This document shows, piece by piece, positions 32,137 through 38,562 of a stretch of DNA of 38,562 nucleotides. Numbering within the stretch: position 1 is the stretch's first letter; every line of letters begins with the position of its first letter. A program made the position numbers and the translations under genes. The stretch comes from an uncultured Prevotella sp. (lineage in GTDB: Bacteria; Bacteroidota; Bacteroidia; Bacteroidales; Bacteroidaceae), in contig CAMIVY010000027.1 in the NCBI GenBank assembly GCA_946402275.1, forward strand, positions 1 through 38,562, written 5' to 3'. A model generated the notes under the pieces. The model was given only the letters and a program-made list of their open reading frames with translations. It did not search any database and was not told the DNA's origin.

Positions 32137-33477
32137 CTACACGATCGGTAGCGAGATACCGTTTATCTTCTGATAGACGTCCAGTGCATAGATGTCTGTC
32201 ATACCGGCAATATAGTCGATGACAGCCATGATGCGTGTCTCCAGGTCATTACTGTTGATGTCATACTGGGAACTGACACGTTCTATGAGTTGCTGGGAAT
32301 AATACCGCTCAGGGTGCATCACTGCTTCCGTCATCTGTTCCATCAGCGTTGCCATAATCTTGTAACCGGAGAGCTCTACGTCCAGAACAGGGCGACTGCG
32401 ATATATCCGCTCTACAGAGAGTTTCGCACATTGTTGGTAGGCATTACGCTGAATTTCGTTAATATGCTCTATTAACGAGCCCTCAAAGGTGCCGTTCAGT
32501 ATCGCTTCTTCATTTTCTACGAAGGTGTTCACACATTCGTTTTCTAACTTCCCGATAACGCAGGCGCGCATATATACCACCTTTTCATTGGGGTCTTGCA
32601 ATCCCTCATCAACGATTCGCTTCAGAATTTTTTTCTGGTTCTCTGGGTCGAAGAATTCCAACAACAGACGTTCCGTTTCGTCATAGGTGAGTATTTTCAG
32701 CTTGTGGGCATCTTCCAGGTCCATAATTTCATAACAGATATCATCTGCGGCTTCCACCAGATAAACTAGCGGATGACGGGCATAACGTAAGGGCTCACCA
32801 GGAGCAGACTTGCAAATAATCCCCATTTCATCGGCAATGCGCTGGTAATATTCCTGTTCCGACTGGAAGAAACCGAACTTCCCTTTCTTGCTGGCTGCTG
32901 ATGAGGCATAAGGGTATTTCACAATGCTAGCGAGCGTCGAGTAGGTCATCACGAAGCCTCCTGCACGACGACCTTTAAACTGGTGGGTCAGCAGTCGGAA
33001 GGCGTTGGCATTACCCTCAAAGTGGGTGATGTCGTCCCAAAACTCCGATGAAACCTTCGATTTCAAGGCATTGCCAGCTCCTTCCGTAAAGAATGTCTGG
33101 ATGGCCTTTTCGCCAGAATGACCAAACGGGGGATTGCCTAAATCGTGGGCAAGACAGGCAGTGGACACTATCTGTCCAATCTGTTCGAACATCGTACCTC
33201 GCAGTTCGGGAAGCTTCTCCTGAATGATGCGTTGCGCCACGTCGTTGCCTAGCGACATGCCTACACTGGCCACTTCCAACGAGTGGGTCAGTCTGTTATG
33301 TACAAAGATGCTTCCTGGCAGGGGGAACACCTGTGTCTTGTTCTGCAGACGACGGAAGGGCGCTGAGAAAATCAGTCGGTCATAGTCACGCTTAAACTCG
33401 GTGCGGTCGTCGTGGCGCTCCGTATGACGGTGCTCCTGTCCCAGTCGTTTGTTTGATATCAGTTGTGTCCATTTCAT
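32137..33477 (-). CDS. dgt: dGTPase (deoxyguanosinetriphosphate triphosphohydrolase)
   Basis: The enzyme hydrolyses dGTP (or other dNTPs) to the nucleoside and tripolyphosphate. The 446-aa product has the HD-domain metal ligands in NRLTHSLEVASVG (His65) and CLAHDLGNPPFGHSGE (HD at 111-112), preceded by RTEFKRDYDRLIFSAPFRRLQNKTQV. The later VEAADDICYEIMDLEDA carries the final Asp. The start is set at the ATG at 33477 (MKWTQLISNKRLGQEHRHT) because a -7-like box lies just upstream. The mRNA would be leaderless or nearly so. It diverges from dut, another dNTP hydrolase. Confidence 0.93.
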   Translation of the reverse strand: MKWTQLISNKRLGQEHRHTERHDDRTEFKRDYDRLIFSAPFRRLQNKTQVFPLPGSIFVHNRLTHSLEVASVGMSLGNDVAQRIIQEKLPELRGTMFEQIGQIVSTACLAHDLGNPPFGHSGEKAIQTFFTEGAGNALKSKVSSEFWDDITHFEGNANAFRLLTHQFKGRRAGGFVMTYSTLASIVKYPYASSAASKKGKFGFFQSEQEYYQRIADEMGIICKSAPGEPLRYARHPLVYLVEAADDICYEIMDLEDAHKLKILTYDETERLLLEFFDPENQKKILKRIVDEGLQDPNEKVVYMRACVIGKLENECVNTFVENEEAILNGTFEGSLIEHINEIQRNAYQQCAKLSVERIYRSRPVLDVELSGYKIMATLMEQMTEAVMHPERYYSQQLIERVSSQYDINSNDLETRIMAVIDYIAGMTDIYALDVYQKINGISLPIV

Positions 33478-33484
33478 ATCGGGT

Positions 33485-33493
33485 GCGAAATTA
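33485..33493 (-). promoter_or_regulatory. dgt promoter -7-like box
   Basis: TAATTTCGC (33493 to 33485, minus strand) differs from TAnnTTTG by one base. It is preceded by ATTCG as in the murG and pta promoters. Only about 8 nt separate it from the dgt ATG. Confidence 0.5.
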
Positions 33494-33607
33494 CGAATAA
33501 AAAATGACACAGCCAAATGACCTTCTTGTTTTTCTGCCAAATATCTCCCGAAATGATAAAAAGATACAAATTCGAGCGAAAATGATGGTTGTTTGAGAGG
33601 AAATCAC

Positions 33608-33616
33608 TACCTTTGC
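33608..33616 (+). promoter_or_regulatory. dut promoter -7 box
   Basis: TACCTTTGC fits the consensus. GGTTGTTTG at 33587-33595 is a possible but short-spaced -33 element. The leader to the dut ATG is about 35 nt. It probably also drives the TPR-DUF4292-EnvC genes. Confidence 0.65.
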
Positions 33617-33654
33617 ACATTATTTAATAGAATTTTATATAGAACGATTTCGAA

Positions 33655-34092
33655 ATGATAAAGATTAAGGTTGTCAATCGCGGGCACCAACAGTTGCCTG
33701 CATACGCTACTCCTCAGAGTGCCGGTATGGACCTGAGAGCTAATCTGAGTGAGCCTGTCACCCTGCATCCCATGGAGCGCAGACTGATTCCGACAGGTCT
33801 GCATATCGCCCTCCCTGAGGGCTACGAGGCACAGGTTCGCCCTCGCAGCGGACTCGCCCTGAAGCATGGTCTTACGGTGCTTAACACACCAGGCACCATC
33901 GATGCTGACTATCGTGGTGAGATAGGTGTGGTGCTCATCAATCTGTCGCAGGAAGACTTCGTCATCAACGACGGTGAGCGCATTGCCCAGATGGTCATCG
34001 CCCGCCACGAACAGGGTGACCTGGTGGTGGTGGAAGAGTTGGACCAGACGGAACGCGGCGAAGGTGGCTATGGACACACAGGCGTGAAATGA
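33655..34092 (+). CDS. dut: dUTP diphosphatase
   Basis: Dut hydrolyses dUTP to dUMP and pyrophosphate, keeping uracil out of DNA and supplying dUMP for thymidylate. The 145-aa product has all five trimeric dUTPase motifs: [32 protein letters not shown] (catalytic Asp and Tyr), [10 protein letters not shown], and [10 protein letters not shown] at the C-terminus. The length is standard. The stop codon overlaps the beginning of the GAAATGAAA repeat element that leads to the TPR gene. Confidence 0.97.
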   Translation: MIKIKVVNRGHQQLPAYATPQSAGMDLRANLSEPVTLHPMERRLIPTGLHIALPEGYEAQVRPRSGLALKHGLTVLNTPGTIDADYRGEIGVVLINLSQEDFVINDGERIAQMVIARHEQGDLVVVEELDQTERGEGGYGHTGVK

Positions 34093-34280
34093 GAAATGAA
34101 AGAAATGAAAGAAATGAAGGAAATGAAAGAAATTATAATGAAAAATGAAGGAATGACATACCACAGAAGAATGCAGAATATGAAGCAGCGCTCACCTAGA
34201 ACTGTGCGCAGCTCATTTCTTCATTCCTTAATTTCCATTTCTTTCATTTCCTTCATTTCTTTCATTCCTTTCATTACTTT
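34091..34280. repeat. GAAATGAAA / TTTCATTTC inverted-repeat element overlapping the start of the TPR gene
   Basis: The left arm (34095-34133, nonamer GAAATGAAA units) and the right arm (34237-34275) are complementary at 38 of 39 positions, the first 30 without break. They are separated by about 103 nt. A second, 9-bp pairing (34148-34156 with 34221-34229) lies inside. The core contains GCGCAGCTCATTTCT (34206-34220), which recurs at 38458-38472. The right arm is translated as part of the TPR protein's signal peptide. Confidence 0.85.
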
Positions 34281-35952
34281 TGCTCAAGACACTTCGAGGC
34301 GCTATGACAATTTCTTTCTCGAAGCCATCGTGCAAAGAGAGAAAGGAAACAGCGATGCGGCTTTCGACCTGCTGCGCCATTGCGTGGAGATAGATTCCAC
34401 CCGTTCGGAGGCTTACTATTTTCTCGCCCAATACTATGGTGCACTGAATCAGAAAGACAGGATGCTCGGACTGATGAAGAAAGCACTGGACCTGGAGCCC
34501 GATAACACCACCTATCTCGAAACGTTGGCCAATATTTATATCTCGCGCCGTCAATACTCGGAAGGCATCGATATGCTGGAACGCCTGTATGACAAGAGTC
34601 GTGAGCGCGATGAAGTGTTAGGCATGCTGGTGCAGTTGTATGAGCAGCAGCAAGACTATGATAATGCCATTCGGACATTGAACAGACTTGAAACGATAGA
34701 AGGGAAGACGGAGCGCCTTTCCTTTGCCAAGAGCAGCCTTTTCACGCAGAAAGGTGACAAGAAGGCTGCCATCAGTGAGATGAAGCAGTTGGCAGACCAG
34801 TATCCGCATGACAACAACTATCGCTGTCTGTATGCTAACACGCTCTATGTCAACGGACAACAGAAAAAGGCGCTGGCTATCTATCATGAGATATTAAAGG
34901 ATGATCCTGACAACCGCAATGCGCAGATGGCGATGCTGGCTCACTATAATGAGCAACATGACACCCTGGCTGCCAACCAACTGATAGAGCATATCTTACT
35001 GAACAAGCACGCCTCTACCGAAGACCGTGTCACGCTGATGCGCCAGGTGATAGGTGATAGCGAGCGGGCAGGGGGCGACTCCACCCGTGTGCTGCAACTC
35101 TTCCACCAGATGTTGGAACTTCCGCAGAGCGATGCCAACCTGGCCCTCTTCTGTGCCACCTATATGAATCTGAAGAAGATGCCCACGGACAGCATAGGGC
35201 GGGTATTGGAACAAGCCCTGCAGGTAGCACCTGATAATGCGGCGGCCCGATTACAGTTGGTCAGCTATGCCTGGCAGGCGGAGAACCGCGACCGCGTCAT
35301 CGCATTATGCAGAGAGGCACGTCAGTATAATCCCGATGAAATGGCATTTTATTACTATCAGGGCATCGCCTACTACCAGAAGAGTCAGTTGGACGAAGCG
35401 CTGGATGCCTTCCAGAATGGCATAGGGGTTATCACGCAACAGAGCGACCCAGCCATAGTCTCCGACTTCTATGCGGTGATGGGTGACATCATGCATCAGA
35501 AGGGCATGGACCGTGAGGCCTTTGCAGCCTATGACTCTTGTCTGCAATGGAAAGATGATAACATCGGGTGCCTGAACAACTACGCTTATTACCTCAGCAT
35601 CAAAGGGATGCAGTTGGACAAGGCGGAGCAGATGTCCTACCGTACCATCAAGGCGGAACCGAAGAATGCCACCTACCTGGACACCTATGCCTGGATACTC
35701 TTCATGCAGAAGCGCTATAGCGAGGCTCGCATCTATATCGACCAGACCCTGCAGAACGACTCCGACTCGTCAGCAGTACTCTTGGAGCATGCCGGCGACA
35801 TCTACTATCATGTTGGCGACATAGAAAAGGCGGTATCTTTGTGGGAGAAGTCACTGGCTCGTGCCGTTGCTTCTGACGACCAGGAGATAAAAGGTCCGAG
35901 GCGACAAGTATTGATAAGGAAAATAAAACTAAAGAAATATCTGAAAGAATGA
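34180..35952 (+). CDS. Secreted tetratricopeptide-repeat protein
   Basis: The 590-aa product (from 34180) has a signal peptide, MKQRSPRTVRSSFLHS plus a hydrophobic core made of SFI repeats, ending FITFA with likely cleavage before QD. Many TPR units follow through most of the length (for example DAAFDLLRHCVEIDSTRSEAYYFLA, DEALDAFQNG, KAEQMSYRTIKAEPKNATY). No catalytic domain is seen, so it is a periplasmic scaffold of unknown partner. Earlier in-frame ATGs (34096-34153) lie in or near the repeat arm and would add a lysine/glutamate-rich leader, so 34180 is preferred but not certain. It overlaps the DUF4292 gene by 4 nt (ATGA). Confidence 0.82.
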   Translation: MKQRSPRTVRSSFLHSLISISFISFISFIPFITFAQDTSRRYDNFFLEAIVQREKGNSDAAFDLLRHCVEIDSTRSEAYYFLAQYYGALNQKDRMLGLMKKALDLEPDNTTYLETLANIYISRRQYSEGIDMLERLYDKSRERDEVLGMLVQLYEQQQDYDNAIRTLNRLETIEGKTERLSFAKSSLFTQKGDKKAAISEMKQLADQYPHDNNYRCLYANTLYVNGQQKKALAIYHEILKDDPDNRNAQMAMLAHYNEQHDTLAANQLIEHILLNKHASTEDRVTLMRQVIGDSERAGGDSTRVLQLFHQMLELPQSDANLALFCATYMNLKKMPTDSIGRVLEQALQVAPDNAAARLQLVSYAWQAENRDRVIALCREARQYNPDEMAFYYYQGIAYYQKSQLDEALDAFQNGIGVITQQSDPAIVSDFYAVMGDIMHQKGMDREAFAAYDSCLQWKDDNIGCLNNYAYYLSIKGMQLDKAEQMSYRTIKAEPKNATYLDTYAWILFMQKRYSEARIYIDQTLQNDSDSSAVLLEHAGDIYYHVGDIEKAVSLWEKSLARAVASDDQEIKGPRRQVLIRKIKLKKYLKE

Positions 35953-36896
35953 AGACATTACGTTTCTTGACAGTGACCGCCTGCATGGCAGTGCTGGTCT
36001 TTGCAACATCGTGTAGCTCGATGAAGGGGCTGGGCCGTAAGGGAACCGTCATCCCCAAAAGCGAACGGGCTGCATCAAAGACAGTCAATGGAAATACTGC
36101 AGCACCTGCTGAGGGGGCTAAGGCAGAGGCTCCTGAGAAGAGTGTCCTATCAGACTCTATCCAGCGACAGGCCTTCCTGTTGCAGGTGAACGATAACGCG
36201 CAACATGCCCGTTTCATCACGTCGAAGATTAAGTTCTCCGTGGAGGTGGGTAATCAGAATATGACTTTGACAGGTAACCTGAAGATGAAACGTGACGATG
36301 TGATTCGCTTGCAGCTGATGGCCTTTGGCTTCGTGGAGGCAGGTCGTCTGGAGTTCACTCCCGACTATGTGCTGATCATCGACCGTATTAACAAGCTGTA
36401 TTTGAAGGTGCCCTATTCACACCTCGACTTCATGCGCAACAGCAATATCGACTTCTATGTAATCCAGGCATTGTTCTGGAACGAGCTCTTCCAGCCTGGA
36501 AAGTCGCATCTGACGGATAAAGACCTGAAGAGTTACAAGACCGAGCAGGGCGCTGATGATGATGTCATCGTGGCGTTGGAGGATGGCAAGCTGTCCTATC
36601 GCTGGATGACTGACCATCTTATTGCACAGGTGAAAATGGCAAACATCCTGTATAACGACAGATATCGTGGTAACTACCAGTTGAACTGGGACTATACAGA
36701 TTTCAAGAAACACGACTCCAAACGCTTCCCCATGACGCATAAGGTGTCGTTCTCTACGCCTCAGAAGGAAATCAAATTCGAAATGATGCTGAACTATCTG
36801 GGTAATGAGGACAACTGGGAGACGCGTACTACATTGTCTGGAAAATATCGCCAGGTAGAGGTTGACGAGATTCTGCGTCGCTTTATGGCACTCTAA
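35949..36896 (+). CDS. DUF4292 lipoprotein
   Basis: The 315-aa protein starts with a lipoprotein signal (MKTLRFLTVTACMAVLVFATSC, lipidated Cys at 22). An alanine-rich linker and a globular domain with long beta strands follow (FSVEVGNQNMTLTGNLKMKRDDVIRLQL, LEFTPDYVLIIDRINKLYLK). This matches the Bacteroidota family DUF4292, which I recall as related to the LolA/LolB lipoprotein carriers. The residues after the Cys (SSMKG) lack the acidic surface-export signal, so it should face the periplasm. It overlaps the TPR gene and precedes the envC-like gene by 9 nt. A role in lipoprotein or envelope handling is plausible but unproven. Confidence 0.8.
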   Translation: MKTLRFLTVTACMAVLVFATSCSSMKGLGRKGTVIPKSERAASKTVNGNTAAPAEGAKAEAPEKSVLSDSIQRQAFLLQVNDNAQHARFITSKIKFSVEVGNQNMTLTGNLKMKRDDVIRLQLMAFGFVEAGRLEFTPDYVLIIDRINKLYLKVPYSHLDFMRNSNIDFYVIQALFWNELFQPGKSHLTDKDLKSYKTEQGADDDVIVALEDGKLSYRWMTDHLIAQVKMANILYNDRYRGNYQLNWDYTDFKKHDSKRFPMTHKVSFSTPQKEIKFEMMLNYLGNEDNWETRTTLSGKYRQVEVDEILRRFMAL

Positions 36897-36905
36897 TAGA
36901 TTAGG

Positions 36906-38396
36906 ATGAAGCGGATAAGTATCATACTTTTATTGCTGGCCTTTACGCTGGCTCCACAGGCACAGACTCGTTCGAAACGCTCTGCTACAACGAGGAAGAC
37001 TGCTGTGCAAAGTAAAAAGACCACTCGTAAGAAGAAGACGACTGCGCCTGCTGCTAAGCAGCCTGCCAGCGTGCAGGCCTTGCAGAACCAGCGTCAGAAG
37101 ATTCAACAGCAAATCAAGGAACAGGAGAAGCGCTTGCAGTCCAACAAGCGGGATGTGAAGAAGCGTTTGCAGAACCTGATGATAATCAATACGGAGATAG
37201 AAGGAAAACGCCGTTCCATCGACACTATCCGTCAGAATATCACCACGCTCGATGCGGAAATAGAACACCTCTGTCAACAGCTGGACGACCTCCAGGCGGA
37301 GTTGAATAAGTGCAAGGAGCGTTATGTGAAGTCGATGCGTTACCTGCATCGTAACAAGGATAACCAGAGTCAGCTGATGTTCATCTTCAGTGCCGACAAC
37401 CTGACACAGATGTTCCGACGCCTGCGTTTCATGCGTGAATATGCTGCCTATCAGCATGTCCAGGGCGATGAAGTCAAGACGAAGCAGGAGGCAGTGAATG
37501 CCAAATTCCAGGAGATTAGCGTTGCCAAGCGGCAGAAAACCCAGCTGTTGGCTCGTGGTGAACAGGAGCGTAAGGAACTGGAGGGCAAACAGGCTGAGCA
37601 GGAGGGAGTTGTGAAGAGTCTCCAGAAAGAGCAGCGTTCCATACAGGGCATCATCGTCCAGCAGAAAAAGAAGGATGCGGCATTGAATGCACAGATTGAC
37701 CGTTTGATAGCTGAAGAGGTCGCTCGCCAGAAGGCACGCGCTGCTGCTGAAGCCAAACGGCGTGCAGAGGCGGAAGCAGCCCGTAAGCGTGCTGCTGAAC
37801 AGGCTCGCAAGAGAGCGGAGGAGGCTCGTAAGAAGGCGGAGGAGGAAGCCCTCGCCGCTAAGACCAAGGAAGCTCGTGAGGCGGCTCGTCGCCGTGCGAT
37901 GGAGCATGCCAAGGAAGAGGAGAATGCCCGAAAGGAGGCGGAAGCTGCTCGTAAAGTCGAGGAATCACTCCTGACACCTGCGGAGGACCTGCGTATCAGC
38001 GGTAGTTTCGAGAGCAACCGCGGGCGTCTGCCTATCCCCGTAACAGGCGGCTATCGCATCGTCAGCCACTTCGGACAGTATCATGTGGAAGGTCTGCGTA
38101 ACGTGACGCTCGACAATAAGGGTATCAATATCAAGGCAGAACCGGGAGCACAGGCTCGCAGCATCTACGATGGCGAGGTCAGTGCCGTGTTCAGCTTCGG
38201 TGGTTCCGTCGTCGTCATGGTACGTCACGGCAGCTATATCTCCGTCTATTGCAACCTCGCCAGCGTCAACGTCCGTCGTGGTCAGAAGGTCACTACCCGC
38301 CAGCCGCTGGGCCGCATCGGACAAGATAACATCCTCCAGTTCCAGTTACGCAAGGAAACCGCGAAACTTAATCCCGAGAGTTGGCTGGGAAGATAA
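36906..38396 (+). CDS. EnvC-like murein hydrolase activator with degenerate LytM domain
   Basis: The 496-aa protein has a signal peptide (MKRISIILLLLAFTLAPQAQ) and a basic segment (about 22-60), then two long coiled-coil regions (about 60-150 and 185-355, the second rich in A, R, K and E). The C-terminal M23/LytM fold is at about 370-496 (GGYRIVSHFGQYHV..., VVVMVRHGSYISVYCNLASV). The metal-binding H-x3-D and H-x-H positions are not His/Asp (LDNKGINIKA, LQFQLRK), as in E. coli EnvC, which activates amidases rather than cutting peptidoglycan itself. It should act in the periplasm during cell separation. Confidence 0.85.
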   Translation: MKRISIILLLLAFTLAPQAQTRSKRSATTRKTAVQSKKTTRKKKTTAPAAKQPASVQALQNQRQKIQQQIKEQEKRLQSNKRDVKKRLQNLMIINTEIEGKRRSIDTIRQNITTLDAEIEHLCQQLDDLQAELNKCKERYVKSMRYLHRNKDNQSQLMFIFSADNLTQMFRRLRFMREYAAYQHVQGDEVKTKQEAVNAKFQEISVAKRQKTQLLARGEQERKELEGKQAEQEGVVKSLQKEQRSIQGIIVQQKKKDAALNAQIDRLIAEEVARQKARAAAEAKRRAEAEAARKRAAEQARKRAEEARKKAEEEALAAKTKEAREAARRRAMEHAKEEENARKEAEAARKVEESLLTPAEDLRISGSFESNRGRLPIPVTGGYRIVSHFGQYHVEGLRNVTLDNKGINIKAEPGAQARSIYDGEVSAVFSFGGSVVVMVRHGSYISVYCNLASVNVRRGQKVTTRQPLGRIGQDNILQFQLRKETAKLNPESWLGR

Positions 38397-38397
38397 A

Positions 38398-38410
38398 GGC
38401 GCTTCGCGCC
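38398..38410 (+). other. GC-rich palindrome after the envC-like gene
   Basis: GGCGC-TTC-GCGCC starts 1 nt after the stop codon and forms a perfect 5-bp stem with a 3-nt loop. There is no T-tract, so it is not a classical intrinsic terminator. It joins directly to the A/G-rich repeat element. Confidence 0.55.
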
Positions 38411-38562
38411 AAATGAGAAATGAAAGAAATGAAAGGAATGAAAGGAATGACACCAAAGCGCAGCCCATTTCTTTCATTTCTTTCATTGGACTGAAGGTCC
38501 GCCATTTCTTTCATTGGACCGAAGGTCTGCCATTTCTTTCATTGGACCGAAGGTCTGACATT
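38411..38562. repeat. Second GAAATGAAA / TTTCATTTC element with 28-bp tandem repeats
   Basis: GAAATGAAA-type units (38414-38450) are followed by CACCAAAGCGCAGCC and TTTCATTTC-type units (from 38466), an inverted repeat with a short loop. Then a 28-bp unit, CATTTCTTTCATTGGACYGA plus AGGTCYGC, repeats at 38477-38562 at least twice more. Each carries a GGACC-GAA-GGTCY palindrome with a 3-nt loop. The core matches the element at 34091-34280. The array continues past the window end. No gene is seen after 38396. Confidence 0.8.

Noticed and set aside
34096..34179. Earlier start for the TPR protein adding a MKE-repeat leader
   Set aside because: The codons are the left arm of the inverted repeat. 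A signal peptide with a 28-residue charged leader would be unusual. Not fully excluded.
36930..37907. Open frame of 325 codons antisense to the envC-like gene
   Set aside because: It is the complement of Arg/Lys/Glu-rich coiled-coil codons, giving a Leu/Ser-rich pseudo-protein.

Overview
The window comes from a member of the Bacteroidota, most probably a Prevotella-like Bacteroidales. The evidence is the repeated Bacteroidota -7 promoter box (TAnnTTTG, often TACCTTTGCA), the near absence of Shine-Dalgarno sites, the DAP-type MurE, an FtsI with a C-terminal PASTA domain, the glycine-lipid acyltransferase pair, and a TPR / DUF4292 / EnvC block. Almost everything is housekeeping. I see no insertion sequence, prophage, CRISPR array or defence system.

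Layout. Positions 1-54 hold the 5' part of a tRNA-Glu(TTC) leaving the window on the minus strand. recO (224-955, +) converges with murF (minus). murF and folP-cdaA diverge from a compact symmetric promoter region at 2487-2575. pta and ackA (acetate production) follow, separated by a GC-rich palindromic element. After a bidirectional terminator comes a minus-strand unit read as DUF59 protein, lpxH, PfkB-type sugar kinase. A 500-bp gene-poor region with a 42-bp tandem repeat precedes pnp (+). From 27.7 kb back to 12.0 kb the minus strand carries a complete dcw (division and cell wall) cluster: mraZ, rsmH, ftsL-like, ftsI, murE, mraY, murD, ftsW, murG, murC, ftsQ, ftsA, ftsZ. Its promoter carries a direct-repeat MraZ operator, and murG has its own internal promoter. 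On the plus strand after mraZ are a lipid acyltransferase pair (glsA/glsB-like) and a secreted beta-helix protein with a minisatellite linker. dgt and dut, two dNTP hydrolases, diverge at 33.5 kb. dut is followed by a TPR protein, a DUF4292 lipoprotein and an EnvC-like amidase activator.

How the genes work together. The dcw cluster, murF and the EnvC-like protein cover peptidoglycan precursor synthesis, septal synthesis and cell separation. lpxH (lipid A) and the acyltransferase pair (amino-acid lipids) serve the envelope. dgt, dut, recO and folP serve nucleotide supply and repair. CdaA makes c-di-AMP.

The most unusual content lies between genes. Many gene boundaries in operons are made of degenerate tandem heptanucleotides (AGTGAAA, AAAGATT, TAATTTC types) running from the stop codon to the next ATG. 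Similar heptad arrays sit immediately upstream of three promoters. Short palindromes, mostly with 3-nt loops, recur in the spacers. Two related GAAATGAAA / TTTCATTTC inverted-repeat elements bracket the TPR-DUF4292-EnvC block, and one of them encodes the hydrophobic core of the TPR protein's signal peptide. Several genes appear to be leaderless.
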